NCBI GenBank assembly: GCA_038239365.1
Contig: JBBSEU010000001.1
Span: forward strand, 1 to 64,000
Length of the DNA: 64,000 nt
From: JBBRMW01 sp038239365
GTDB lineage: Bacteria > Chloroflexota > Anaerolineae > Aggregatilineales > UBA2796
Direction of reading: 5' to 3'
Part shown: positions 34,653-43,852 of the stretch, piece by piece
Position numbering within the stretch: position 1 is the first letter of the stretch
Layout of the letters: each line of letters begins with the position of its first letter
Notes under the pieces: generated by a model
Told to the model about the DNA's origin: nothing
The model's input: the letters and a program-made list of their open reading frames with translations, nothing else
The model's database searches: none
Translations under genes and position numbers: made by a program

Positions 34653-35407
34653 TGTTTCTCTCCGCTATTGGGAAAAGGGCTTTTGTGAATAGGCTCAAGC
34701 GGCGAATGACCATCACGGGCGTGCAGGCCGCGTACCAGCAGTTCGGCCAGTTCAAACTCCTCAGCGCGATCAATGTCGATTCCCCGGTTGCCATCCATCG
34801 CGGCCACATAGAACGGATCGCCATAAAAGGCGTGCTGCCGGATGAAATCTGGCACGCGCACCCACCAAACCGCACCCGTCGGGCACATCGGCACACCAAG
34901 CTGTTGACTTGGCACAAGGTAGTTACCAAAAACCCAGCGCCCCTGCTGTGCTTCGTTTGCTGTGAGCGCCCAGTGTGGATAAACACCACGATAGGGCACA
35001 ACCGAAATCTGGCAGGGGCGTTCTTCCTGCTCGAAGCTACGGTAGAGCGCCACAACATCTTCACTGCGACGTAACGGACAGTTCGGCATCAACTGACACA
35101 ATGCCGTTGGCTCGACGCCGCGCGCTTTGAGGGTATTCAGGACATGTTCGGCAACGTCCACAAGTGTCGCCTCGTCGGTTGCCAGTGCCGCCGGGCGAGG
35201 CAGGTATTCAGCGCCATACCACTCTGCGATCTCACCCGTAGCCGGATCATCTGTTGAAACGATAATATGTGAGAAAAGATTGCTATTCTGCGCTGCGACA
35301 ATTGCGTAGGCCAGCGCCGGATGACCAAAAAAGGGGCGTGTGTTTTTGCCGGGCAAACGTTTGGAGCCGCCGCGTGCAGGGATCAGTGCAACCCGTTCGT
35401 GCGTCAC
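34649..35407 (-). CDS. CMP-nonulosonate synthetase-like cytidylyltransferase 1
   Basis: This 252-residue protein of the NeuA/PseF family links a nonulosonic acid to CMP. The CTP-binding motif is ALIPARGGSKRLPGKNTRPFFG and the metal/sugar region is RGIDIDRAEEFELAELL near the C-terminus. I start it at GTG 35407, one base after the TAA of the upstream cytidylyltransferase, with AAGG 8 to 10 bases upstream. A longer frame to 35470 would overlap that gene and has no conservation. The C-terminal RGIDID motif is the more canonical of the two copies. It is probably the PseF of this cluster, but which of the two is so cannot be decided by eye. Confidence 0.85.
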   Translation of the reverse strand: MTHERVALIPARGGSKRLPGKNTRPFFGHPALAYAIVAAQNSNLFSHIIVSTDDPATGEIAEWYGAEYLPRPAALATDEATLVDVAEHVLNTLKARGVEPTALCQLMPNCPLRRSEDVVALYRSFEQEERPCQISVVPYRGVYPHWALTANEAQQGRWVFGNYLVPSQQLGVPMCPTGAVWWVRVPDFIRQHAFYGDPFYVAAMDGNRGIDIDRAEEFELAELLVRGLHARDGHSPLEPIHKSPFPNSGEKQ

Positions 35408-35408
35408 G

Positions 35409-36104
35409 TTACGCGCCTTGCCGTGATAACAAAAATGCGGCCAGATCAAAATCGAACGCTTCCGCAACATGCACGCTGCGTTCTTCGGGAGTTTGATAAA
35501 CGGCTAAATGCGGGCCAAAAAAATTACGGTGTTCAAGCAGGGGGTCAGCGCGCCCAATTTTGATCGAGCCGTTTGGACGGAAGACTGGTGGCAGGAGCGG
35601 CCTCTCGATCATGTACTGATCGCCAAAATACATCGCCCAATCACTATCCTGATCACCGTTTTGTTGCACTGCCCAATGAAAGTAGTGGGGATCAATGGGC
35701 GTCACAGAAACCAGGTAATCGGCCTTACTGAGGCAAAACATCTCCCATGATCCGCAAATATCCTGGGCATTTCGCAGGGGTGAGGATGGCTGCAGGCAGA
35801 TGATCGCGTCGTAGGTTTCTCCGGCGGTCTGAAGCACCTGGAACACTTCGATGCAGACATCGGTTGCGCTAACCAGATCACCAGCCAATTCGGGTGGGCG
35901 AAGATGGAAACGCGCGCCAAATCGTTCGGCAATCGCGCCGATTTCTGTGTCTTCCGTCGAAACGTAGACCGTTTCAAACAAACCGCTGTGCAGCGCCGCT
36001 TCGATGGAATAGGCAAGCATCGGTTTGCCAGCAAGGGGTTTGATGTTCTTGAGCGCCAGACGTTTTGAGCCGCGTCTCGCCGGGATCACACACAATGGTT
36101 TCAC
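35409..36104 (-). CDS. CMP-sugar synthetase-like cytidylyltransferase 2
   Basis: A 231-residue homologue of the previous entry. It has the nucleotide motif VIPARRGSKRLALKNIKPLAGKPML, with RRG and ALKN in place of RGG and PGKN, then ICLQPSSPLRNAQDI and FRPNGSIKIG. The C-terminal motif reads VHVAEAFDFDLAAF, lacking the usual DID. It starts with GTG at 36104. Two tandem, divergent copies suggest either activation of two different acidic sugars or one catalytic and one altered partner. It follows the Gfo/Idh/MocA gene by 20 bases. Confidence 0.82.
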   Translation of the reverse strand: MKPLCVIPARRGSKRLALKNIKPLAGKPMLAYSIEAALHSGLFETVYVSTEDTEIGAIAERFGARFHLRPPELAGDLVSATDVCIEVFQVLQTAGETYDAIICLQPSSPLRNAQDICGSWEMFCLSKADYLVSVTPIDPHYFHWAVQQNGDQDSDWAMYFGDQYMIERPLLPPVFRPNGSIKIGRADPLLEHRNFFGPHLAVYQTPEERSVHVAEAFDFDLAAFLLSRQGA

Positions 36105-36123
36105 GTTAACTTTACCTACTCGC

Positions 36124-37101
36124 TTAAGCGGATACTAAAATTGGATACGTTTTCGCGGTCAGAGCGATCTGCAGCGCCGCCAAACCGTGCTGCAAGTTGC
36201 TAAAGGTTGGCGTGCCGCTCTCGATGTGTTCCATAAAGTAGCGTAGTTCATCGACGTACATCTGATTCACCGTCCAATCCGAAGGCTGCTCAATGAGTGT
36301 AGGGCTGCCTGTCGCCGCATAGCAGTAAATTTTGCCCTCGCTAAAACGCCAGTAGAGGCTTCCTTCGCTGCCGATTATTTCACAGCCGCGATGATAATCA
36401 CGCTGAATAAAATTCAAGTGGACGCTCGATAACACACCGGAGTCATGGCGCAGCAGCACTTCCAGCAATCCCTCGACTTCCAAACCGATGCTTTCAGCAG
36501 GCAGCTTGACCGCGTATTGCACCACTGCCGGGCCAAAGTACCAGAGTGCCAGATCGATCTCGTGGATACAGTCCAGGATTGCGCCGCCACCCTGAACTGC
36601 GGAGGCGCTGTAACTCTGCCGATAATCGACACCGGGACGCCACGTCGGCAAATAGGAGCCGGTATAGATGCGGGCAGCGATGACCCGCCCGATCTGCCCT
36701 TGATCGAGCAGTGCTTTCACCTTTGCAGGGCCGGGATGAAAGCGCATGTTGCAGCCCACCATCGAGATCAAATTGCGTTCGTCAACCTCTGAACACAACG
36801 TTTCTACATCTGCCAGTGAATGGGACAGCGGTTTTTCGATAAACAAATGACAATTATAACGGGCGGCGGTCAGTGCCAGAGCGATGTGTTGATTGGAAGG
36901 GGCGGTCACCAGCACAACCTCGGGTTTTTGCGCCCAAACGTCTTCGAGCGCCGCACAACCGACTGCGCCACTTTCAACCTGAGCCTGATCACGCGCGGCG
37001 GCGGACGGATCAAAGGCCAGAAGATCAGCGTAGCCCAATGCGCGCAGATTTCGCAGATGACGCCGACCAATTGAGCCACAACCCAGCACAGCAATTTGCA
37101 T
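36124..37101 (-). CDS. Gfo/Idh/MocA-family oxidoreductase
   Basis: A 325-residue NAD(P)-dependent sugar oxidoreductase. The Rossmann motif is IAVLGCGSIGRRHLRNL and the family EKP motif appears as LFIEKPLSHSLADVETL. The C-terminal half has GGGAILDCIHEIDLALWYFG with the likely catalytic His, and GSEGSLYW. It lies between the pseC-like gene and the cytidylyltransferases. Members in surface-sugar loci act on NDP-sugars or on inositol-like substrates; the substrate here is unknown. Confidence 0.87.
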   Translation of the reverse strand: MQIAVLGCGSIGRRHLRNLRALGYADLLAFDPSAAARDQAQVESGAVGCAALEDVWAQKPEVVLVTAPSNQHIALALTAARYNCHLFIEKPLSHSLADVETLCSEVDERNLISMVGCNMRFHPGPAKVKALLDQGQIGRVIAARIYTGSYLPTWRPGVDYRQSYSASAVQGGGAILDCIHEIDLALWYFGPAVVQYAVKLPAESIGLEVEGLLEVLLRHDSGVLSSVHLNFIQRDYHRGCEIIGSEGSLYWRFSEGKIYCYAATGSPTLIEQPSDWTVNQMYVDELRYFMEHIESGTPTFSNLQHGLAALQIALTAKTYPILVSA

Positions 37102-37135
37102 TGCGGACAGCCTTTACGCTTTATCGAGTCAGATG

Positions 37136-38344
37136 TTACGCGCTTGTGCCGATGGGTGAACCGACCTGCAATACTTTATGGAGCGCCTTGAGTACATCAT
37201 CGACATCCGCATCGGTCATACGTGGGAAGATAGGCAGCGAAACGATCCGCTCATAGGCCGCCTCTGCTACCGGGCACAAACCGGGGCGTGTGCCGAAACG
37301 CTTCTGATAAAAGGGGTGAAGATGCACAGGAATGTAGTGGACATTGACCCCGATCCCTTCCTTACGCAACGCCTGAAAGATCGCCATGCGCGTTTGCTGA
37401 GCGGCTTCCAGGTCAAGACGGACGACGTACAAATGATAGGCGTGGGCAGCCTCCGGGCGCTTGCTGAGCGGCGCGATCATGGGCATTTCAGCAAAGGCCG
37501 CATCGTAACACTGTGCGATGCTTTGGCGTCGGCTGACCCAATCGGGCAATTTGCGGAGTTGACTGATCCCCAACGCACATTGCAAATCGCTCAGCCGATA
37601 GTTGTAGCCAAGATCGACCATTTCATAGAACCATGATCCCTGGGCTTCTCGCTGGCGATGATCGCTGGTGATACCGTGATTGCGGAAAACACGCATCCGA
37701 CGCGCCAGTTCTGGATCATCCGTCGTGATAACGCCGCCTTCACCCGTCGTGATATGCTTGACCGGATGGAGGCTGAACGTATTCAGATCGGCCAGTGTTC
37801 CAACCGGATGCCCTGCATAACGGCCACCGACAGCGTGGCAGGCATCGGCCACAATTGCCAGATCATGTTTCGCGGCGATAGCGCGCAAATTATCGTAATC
37901 ACAGGGCTGCCCGGCATAGTCCACCGCGACGATGGCGCGGGTGCGTTCGGTGATGCGGGCTTCGACCTGTGCCGGATCGATAAGCAGTGTGTCTGGATCA
38001 ACGTCACAAAACACAGGCGTTCCACCCTGGTAGACAACGCAGTTCGCGCTGGCCGCAAAGGTCATCGCCGGAACAATGACTTCATCGCCCGGAACAATAT
38101 CAAGTGCATACATCGCGGCGTGCAAGGCGGCAGTCCCGTTCGAGACGGCGACTGCCTCAGCGGCACCCGTGAATGCGGCGAAGGCCTGCTCAAATTCGCC
38201 AACTTTTGGACCCGTGGTTAGCCAATCGGAACGAAGGACATCAATCACCGCATTGATGTCATCGTCATCGATCCACTGACGACCATAGGGCAGCAGCGTC
38301 TCACGAACCGGCTTATCGCTGGACAAGGGTGGGTTGTAATTCAT
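37136..38344 (-). CDS. pseC: UDP-4-amino-4,6-dideoxy-N-acetyl-beta-L-altrosamine transaminase
   Basis: PseC is a PLP-dependent aminotransferase acting after PseB. The sequence (402 residues from ATG 38344) has LLPYGRQWIDDDDINAV, SDWLTTGPKVGEFE, GDEVIVPAMTFAASANCVVYQGGTPVFCDV, VADACHAVGGRY, the PLP lysine Lys196 in SLHPVKHITTGEGG and VHYIPVHLHPFYQKRFG. These match PseC better than the second DegT enzyme at 22489 does. The start overlaps pseB by 32 bases. Together with pseB it gives the amino sugar that feeds pseG and pseI. Confidence 0.9.
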   Translation of the reverse strand: MNYNPPLSSDKPVRETLLPYGRQWIDDDDINAVIDVLRSDWLTTGPKVGEFEQAFAAFTGAAEAVAVSNGTAALHAAMYALDIVPGDEVIVPAMTFAASANCVVYQGGTPVFCDVDPDTLLIDPAQVEARITERTRAIVAVDYAGQPCDYDNLRAIAAKHDLAIVADACHAVGGRYAGHPVGTLADLNTFSLHPVKHITTGEGGVITTDDPELARRMRVFRNHGITSDHRQREAQGSWFYEMVDLGYNYRLSDLQCALGISQLRKLPDWVSRRQSIAQCYDAAFAEMPMIAPLSKRPEAAHAYHLYVVRLDLEAAQQTRMAIFQALRKEGIGVNVHYIPVHLHPFYQKRFGTRPGLCPVAEAAYERIVSLPIFPRMTDADVDDVLKALHKVLQVGSPIGTSA

Positions 38345-39347
38345 GCTGATCTTCAATCAACTCTTGCAGTTCGGAAATGGCTAGCCATTCCGTGTTAGCG
38401 TCACTGGTGTACTGAAAATTTTCTGGCAGCGCACGGCCTTCGCTCCAGTTTTCGCTGAACCACCAGGGGTACAACGGTTTGACGATATACATGTTGTCCA
38501 GTTCCAGGGTATGGCGTGCCTCGTCTTCGGAAATCAGTATTTCGTGCAGCTTTTCGCCGGGGCGAATGCCGATCATGTCAATCTGGCAGTCAGGAGCCAC
38601 TGCAGTGACGACATCTATCAGGCTCATACTCGGAATTTTGGGGATGAAAACTTCGCCGCCCTGCATTTGCTCAAGGCAGTTTGTCACAAACCGTACTACC
38701 TGATCGAGCGTCAACCAAAAGCGTGTCATGCGTTTATCAGTCACGCTGACCTTACCGGTTTTGCGCTGCTTCAAGAAAAGCGGAATGACGCTGCCACGAC
38801 TGCCAACAACGTTACCATAACGCACACAACTGAAGCGTGTCGGGCCTTCGCCACTGTAGGCATTGGCCTGTACAAATAGTTTTTCGGCCACGAGCTTGGT
38901 GGCCCCATATAAATTGGTGGGACTCACGGCCTTATCGGTGCTGATCGCCATGACGCGCTTGACTTTCATATCGAGTGCCGCTTCGATCACATTCTTAGCA
39001 CCCATGATATTCGTCATCACGGCTTCAATGGGATTGTATTCACAGGCGGGCACATGCTTGAGCGCCGCCGCATGGATGACAATATCGACGCCGTTCATGG
39101 CACGACGAAGGCGGTCAACATCGCGCACATCGCCAATGAAGTAGCGCATTGGCGATCCCTCAGTATCGGGAAAGACCTGACGCATTTCATGCTGCTTAAG
39201 TTCATCCCGACTAAAGATAATCAGGCGTTTGGGATGATAGGTATTCAGAATAAACTCGGTGAGTTTTTTACCCATCGAGCCAGAGCCGCCAGTAATAAGA
39301 ACGGATTGCTGTTTCCAATCAATCGGTTCGAGGTTCGAGGTTGACAT
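38313..39347 (-). CDS. pseB: UDP-N-acetylglucosamine 4,6-dehydratase (inverting)
   Basis: PseB performs 4,6-dehydration with C5 inversion on UDP-GlcNAc, the first step of pseudaminic acid synthesis. The 344 residues have VLITGGSGSMGKKL for NAD binding, IHAAALKHVPACEYNP, and ISTDKAVSPTNLYGATKLVAEK with the catalytic Tyr and Lys, plus IRPGEKLHE. The ATG 39347 has AAAGGA 8 bases upstream; an 84-residue in-frame extension overlaps the ABC exporter gene and is not conserved. The protein is soluble, unlike the membrane-fused WbpM type at 41882. Confidence 0.92.
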   Translation of the reverse strand: MSTSNLEPIDWKQQSVLITGGSGSMGKKLTEFILNTYHPKRLIIFSRDELKQHEMRQVFPDTEGSPMRYFIGDVRDVDRLRRAMNGVDIVIHAAALKHVPACEYNPIEAVMTNIMGAKNVIEAALDMKVKRVMAISTDKAVSPTNLYGATKLVAEKLFVQANAYSGEGPTRFSCVRYGNVVGSRGSVIPLFLKQRKTGKVSVTDKRMTRFWLTLDQVVRFVTNCLEQMQGGEVFIPKIPSMSLIDVVTAVAPDCQIDMIGIRPGEKLHEILISEDEARHTLELDNMYIVKPLYPWWFSENWSEGRALPENFQYTSDANTEWLAISELQELIEDQHELQPTLVQR

Positions 39348-39375
39348 AGGTTGTTCCTTTGAAGTGCCCAATCTT

Positions 39376-41274
39376 TTATGGTAATGTCTCAAGTTGAACA
39401 GTGTTCGATGCTTTAACTTCCATGGGGAGGTTATCCAGGATTTGATGACTCCACAGGGACTGGTAGGTCTTGCAAGTTTGTTGCAATTCCTGATGGGTGC
39501 CGAACCCCACCACCTGCCCATTTTCCAGCACCAGAATACGATCCGCGCGCCGAAGTGCAGAGAAACGATGGGTGACAACGAAGGTAGTACGACCTTCAAT
39601 CAGATGCTCCAAAGCGATCTGGACAGAATGCTCCGAAACCGCGTCCAGGTTACTGGTTGCTTCGTCCAGGAAAAGAATTGGCGCGTTTTTGAGTAAGGCA
39701 GCCGCGATACAGATACGCTGTTTTTGCCCAACCGATAGGCCGCGCCCTTCCTCACCGATGCCGAGCATCGTCTCGTAGCCTTTTTCCATTTGCATGATCT
39801 CATCGTGGATGTTCGCCGCTTTGGCCGCCTCAATGACTTGTTCCATTGAAGCAGTGGGCCGCCCCATCCGAATATTATCAACGACGCTATCGACAAACAG
39901 GATCGGCTCCTGTAGGACAATGCTGCACTGATCCATCAAATCGGTGTAGCGTATGTCACGCAGATCAACACCATCAAACAAAATTTTGCCGCCAGTATTT
40001 TCATAGAAGCGCAGCAGCAGAGAGATGAAGGTCGATTTTCCCGCGCCAGATGGACCCACAATACCAATCGTTTCGCCCCGATGAAAGACGGCGGAAACAT
40101 TCTTTAGAACAGTTTGATCATTGTAGGCGAAGGAGACGTTCTGGAATTCAATCGTCTTGGGGCCTTGCTTCAACGAAACCGGATTGGATCGATCCTGAAG
40201 GGCGGTAGGCATCGCCATCACCCGCTGCACATGTTCGATATTCGGGATTGCTCCGCGCAGTGTCGAGTATGTTTGTAGCAGACTCACAATCGGTGAATAG
40301 ACAGCCAGGACCGCAATTAACAGGCTGAGCAGTGATTGCCAGTCAAGACGCCCGGCGGCAATATCCTGCCCGCCAAAGGCCAGCACCATAACCAGACCAA
40401 TCGCCGAGACAACCTCTAGCATGAGACGCGCCAATCCGCGATTACGCGCCTGTTGTGTCACCAACTGATAAAGCGTTTCCGCAATATCACGGGCTTTGGC
40501 AAGAATGCGTTCTTCGGCGCGATTAACCTTTACCGCGCGGATGCCCTGTGAGACTTGAAGAAAGCTATCATGCCAACTGGCAAGCCCTATGCGGCGTTTG
40601 CGGGCGGCCAGTGTAATACGCTGCCCAAACCAGCTAGCGGGCAAAGCGATGAGTGGCACCGCTACGAAACCAATAAAAGCCAGCTTGGGACTGATAAGAA
40701 CCGCCACAACTGCCAGCGAAGCCAGCCGTGTGCTGTACAGGATCGCTCGCCCGGCTTCTTCGGTTGCCCAGCGCAGCCCCTGAATATCCTGGTAGGAACC
40801 CATCACCATATCGCCCTGGTTGCTCTTTTCAAAATAGCGCACCGGCAGCGTCAGCACTTTTGCCAGCAGCCGCCACATCGACTCAATTTCGATGCGGTGT
40901 CCAAGTTGAACCGAAGTCAATTCGGCAATGAAGGTACCAATCGACTGAAGCAGGCTGAACACCAGGATGATCCCGGAAGCAACCAGTAGAGTGGTAATTG
41001 AACCGCCCTCTGAGGTGCTGAATAACAGAATCGCCTGCCGAAGCCCCCATACTAGCAGCGCCTGAAAAACACCCTGCAGCGCAGTTCCCAGCAGGAACAT
41101 GGCCGTTAATCGGGGGTAGCGCAGCATAGATCGAAAACCCATCCATAGGGCAGAGAAGAAGCTCGTTGTTGAGTAGATATTCAAAGATGAGACCCTTCCG
41201 ATCAAGCCGTGTATTGCAGATAAAGAACGGAGATTCTTAAAGCTCCGCAGTACCGACACACTTGAACAGTGCAT
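39376..41274 (-). CDS. ABC exporter, fused permease and ATPase (MsbA/lipid-linked sugar type)
   Basis: A 632-residue half-transporter. Six membrane helices span about residues 45-340, and the nucleotide-binding domain follows: Walker A GPSGAGKST, Q-loop VLQEPILF, signature LSVGQKQRI (usual form LSGGQ), Walker B ILFLDEATSNLD and switch VTHRF. Only the third signature residue (Val for Gly) departs from consensus, which some functional exporters tolerate. It likely flips lipid-linked oligosaccharide (PglK/MsbA-like), which fits the absence of a Wzx-type flippase in the window. The ATG at 41274 lacks a clear ribosome site, so a start further downstream is possible. Confidence 0.9.
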   Translation of the reverse strand: MHCSSVSVLRSFKNLRSLSAIHGLIGRVSSLNIYSTTSFFSALWMGFRSMLRYPRLTAMFLLGTALQGVFQALLVWGLRQAILLFSTSEGGSITTLLVASGIILVFSLLQSIGTFIAELTSVQLGHRIEIESMWRLLAKVLTLPVRYFEKSNQGDMVMGSYQDIQGLRWATEEAGRAILYSTRLASLAVVAVLISPKLAFIGFVAVPLIALPASWFGQRITLAARKRRIGLASWHDSFLQVSQGIRAVKVNRAEERILAKARDIAETLYQLVTQQARNRGLARLMLEVVSAIGLVMVLAFGGQDIAAGRLDWQSLLSLLIAVLAVYSPIVSLLQTYSTLRGAIPNIEHVQRVMAMPTALQDRSNPVSLKQGPKTIEFQNVSFAYNDQTVLKNVSAVFHRGETIGIVGPSGAGKSTFISLLLRFYENTGGKILFDGVDLRDIRYTDLMDQCSIVLQEPILFVDSVVDNIRMGRPTASMEQVIEAAKAANIHDEIMQMEKGYETMLGIGEEGRGLSVGQKQRICIAAALLKNAPILFLDEATSNLDAVSEHSVQIALEHLIEGRTTFVVTHRFSALRRADRILVLENGQVVGFGTHQELQQTCKTYQSLWSHQILDNLPMEVKASNTVQLETLP

Positions 41275-41332
41275 CGTGATGGTTGAGACGACAAGTTGTG
41301 GAACAACCTACAAGTTACGGACACGACGAACG

Positions 41333-41878
41333 TCAATGAGCCGGAGCAATGTCTTTCACATTGATTTCGGCACGGACTGAGCGGCCCAGCAGTTCTAACA
41401 AAATGTGGACACGTTCAGAGCCAGTCAGATAGCGATTGAACAAACCCACATAGCCCGCAAAAGCACCGCCGACGATCATTACCGAGTCGCCGGGCTGCAA
41501 TGGTTTTTCAGCTTCGGCGCTCAGCGAAGGCTGAGAAGCAAGCTGGCTTAAAAAATGCTGCAACTGCACAATGACATTTTCGGGAACAATCGCGGGCTGG
41601 CCGTCGAACTGAACCAATCCTATCGAACCTGGTGCCCAGCGCAAGCGATCAACATCGACAGTTCCCAGGTTAAGCTGGATAAACAGATAACCTGGAAAAT
41701 ACGGACGAACTCTGGCAGCGCGCGGATTCACCGGCTTAACATGAAGGACGGGCGCGAAAACGTGAATGTCTTCTGAAGACAGATAGTCGCTCAAGTGCCT
41801 TTCGTGATGCGGCTTACTCTGTAGAGCGTACCAGCTACGCTCTACGACTGCCGGAGAGGTATCCATATGACTGTCCAT
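41333..41878 (-). CDS. NusG-family antiterminator (UpxY/LoaP/RfaH type)
   Basis: The 181-residue protein has an NGN domain (SWYALQSKPHHERHLSDYL, ARVRPYFPGYLFIQLNL, RWAPGSIGLVQFDGQPAIVP) and a C-terminal KOW domain (PLQPGDSVMIVGGAFAGYVGLF). It is not the housekeeping NusG, which sits beside rplK and differs in sequence. Specialised NusG paralogues bind RNA polymerase and let it read through long polysaccharide operons. It is the second gene of a compact 22-kb cluster, 3 bases after the dehydratase gene, as expected of such an operon-specific factor. Confidence 0.87.
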   Translation of the reverse strand: MDSHMDTSPAVVERSWYALQSKPHHERHLSDYLSSEDIHVFAPVLHVKPVNPRAARVRPYFPGYLFIQLNLGTVDVDRLRWAPGSIGLVQFDGQPAIVPENVIVQLQHFLSQLASQPSLSAEAEKPLQPGDSVMIVGGAFAGYVGLFNRYLTGSERVHILLELLGRSVRAEINVKDIAPAH

Positions 41879-41881
41879 TCC

Positions 41882-43852
41882 TCAGGCCAGTACCGCCACC
41901 GGTAAGGCAACCGGGTCTACCTTGATATTGCTCGGCTCACTCAGTTCCACTTGAAGCGGTTCTCTGCCGTTCTGAATAAGCATATTCATCTGGCTTGGGT
42001 TGTTGCCCAGGCCATAGCGGAGCAGTTCATCCAGATGTTTGATAAACGACTCTGCATTGAAATGAGCCAGTTTGTATTCAACGCGCATGATTCCAGGGTG
42101 AATGGTATCCATGAGCGATTCAGACTCGCTATGGAGCTGCTCGTCCAACTTTTCGCCGGGGCGAACGCCAGTGAACTGAATGTCGATGTCTTTGTAGGGG
42201 CGCAAGACGCGCAACCGAATCATTCGTTCAGCCAGATCAACGATACGAACCACATCACCCATTCGCAGAATAAACGCATCGCGGCCAGTCGTCATACACG
42301 CGGCATGAATCACCAGATTGGCGGCTTCTGCAATGCTCATGAAATAGCGGGTCATATTCGGGTGAGTCACCGTTATGGGGCCGCCATTATCAATTTGCTG
42401 ATTAAAGGTAGGTACAACGCTTCCACGACTACCCAGCACGTTCCCAAAGCGCACTGACGCAAAATAGATGGCGTTGTGTTTCTGGCTCAGGGCATGAAGG
42501 ATAAGTTCACACACACGCTTGCTGGTGCCCATGACGCTGGACGGGTTGACCGCCTTATCCGTCGAGATCAACACAAAGCGTTCAACTTTGTATTCACAGG
42601 CAAGGCGTGCTAGCAAGTAGGTGCCGCCCACATTAACGCGCAGCGCCTCATCCGGGAAACGCTCCAACATGGGGACATGCTTGTAGGCCGCCGCATGAAA
42701 AATAACCTGCGGCCTATAAGACTCGAACATCGCCCGCAGCGATTCTTCAACGGTAATATCCGTTAGCACAGACGTTGTTTTGACATGCGGAAACTTCGCC
42801 ATCAGTTCAACACTTAAATCGTGTAAACTGCTCTCGTTGTTGTCGAGCAGGATAAGCTCACGAACCTGATAGGTGTACAACTGGTGGCACAGTTCTGAAC
42901 CAATTGATCCCGCCGCGCCCGTCACCAGGACGCGCTTATCCTTTAGCGGTGTCAGGTCAACGCCCTTTTGGTGCGTGATCGCCGTCCGCCCAATCAGGTC
43001 TTCAGGGGTAATATCGCGTAGCAGCGTTGTACTGGTGCTGATACCCATCATCGCCACGACATCGGGTGCTATTTTGATGCGCGCCGTCGTTCGCTCACAA
43101 TAACTTAAAAGCTGGCGGAATTCTGCGCCAGAGACTTTATTCATGGCAACGACGATCAAATCTATGGCGTAGTCTTCGGCAAGGCGCGGAATATCCGCGT
43201 AACCGCCTAGAACAGGTGACCCCTCGATGTATAGTCCGTGCATTTCGGGCTTTTGATCGATAAAGCCGACAACCACATAGATATGTTCATTATTGTGGGG
43301 ATGATGTTTAAGCTGAATCGCCAGTTCCTGTGCAGGGTTGCTGGCCCCAACAATGACCACGCGCGTTACTGACTTTGGAAATTCATAGTTCATAACGGCC
43401 CGCCACCGCCACGAAAACCCGGTCAGCAGACGTGACCGAAAACGTGTTGCCACAAAGCCAAAGAGCGCCAGCAGATTGCCCAACAAGACAATGCTAATTG
43501 GCAACGGGTGTTGAATGGGCGCAATATCCAGCGGAACGATGATAACCGTCGCAATCAAGACGGCTTTTATTAGCAAAGAAACGCCATAGCCGCTGGTCAT
43601 TGACCAGAGGCGGCGATAAACGCCTGAAACAAAGAGGATGCTGACCACAATGAAGGTCGCGGCAGCAGTCATGCCAAAGCTGTCGATATAATCGAGCGGT
43701 GTGCTGGCTGCCCGAACGAAAAACGCCGTCAGGTAAGCGACTTGCACCACAAGAATATCAATCAGCATCGAAAGTAAGGCACGCCTAAGTTGATTAGAAC
43801 TTATCAGTTGAGAAACGACTGTTCGAGGCGACGGTACTGTGTTATTTCTCAT
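41882..43852 (-). CDS. WbpM/PglF/CapD-type membrane NDP-sugar 4,6-dehydratase
   Basis: A 656-residue protein with four N-terminal membrane helices (about residues 20-145), a middle Rossmann domain (VTRVVIVGASNPAQELAIQL) and a C-terminal dehydratase: VLVTGAAGSIGSELCHQL, FHAAAYKHVPMLERFP, ISTDKAVNPSSVMGTSKRVCE, in which Met replaces the usual Tyr as in WbpM/PglF, and VRPGEKLDEQL. The enzyme typically makes UDP-4-keto-6-deoxy-GlcNAc without inversion. The ATG 43852 has GAGGTGA about 10 bases upstream. It is the first gene of the long minus-strand cluster and probably works with the DegT enzyme at 22489 and the PglC-type transferase. Confidence 0.92.
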   Translation of the reverse strand: MRNNTVPSPRTVVSQLISSNQLRRALLSMLIDILVVQVAYLTAFFVRAASTPLDYIDSFGMTAAATFIVVSILFVSGVYRRLWSMTSGYGVSLLIKAVLIATVIIVPLDIAPIQHPLPISIVLLGNLLALFGFVATRFRSRLLTGFSWRWRAVMNYEFPKSVTRVVIVGASNPAQELAIQLKHHPHNNEHIYVVVGFIDQKPEMHGLYIEGSPVLGGYADIPRLAEDYAIDLIVVAMNKVSGAEFRQLLSYCERTTARIKIAPDVVAMMGISTSTTLLRDITPEDLIGRTAITHQKGVDLTPLKDKRVLVTGAAGSIGSELCHQLYTYQVRELILLDNNESSLHDLSVELMAKFPHVKTTSVLTDITVEESLRAMFESYRPQVIFHAAAYKHVPMLERFPDEALRVNVGGTYLLARLACEYKVERFVLISTDKAVNPSSVMGTSKRVCELILHALSQKHNAIYFASVRFGNVLGSRGSVVPTFNQQIDNGGPITVTHPNMTRYFMSIAEAANLVIHAACMTTGRDAFILRMGDVVRIVDLAERMIRLRVLRPYKDIDIQFTGVRPGEKLDEQLHSESESLMDTIHPGIMRVEYKLAHFNAESFIKHLDELLRYGLGNNPSQMNMLIQNGREPLQVELSEPSNIKVDPVALPVAVLA

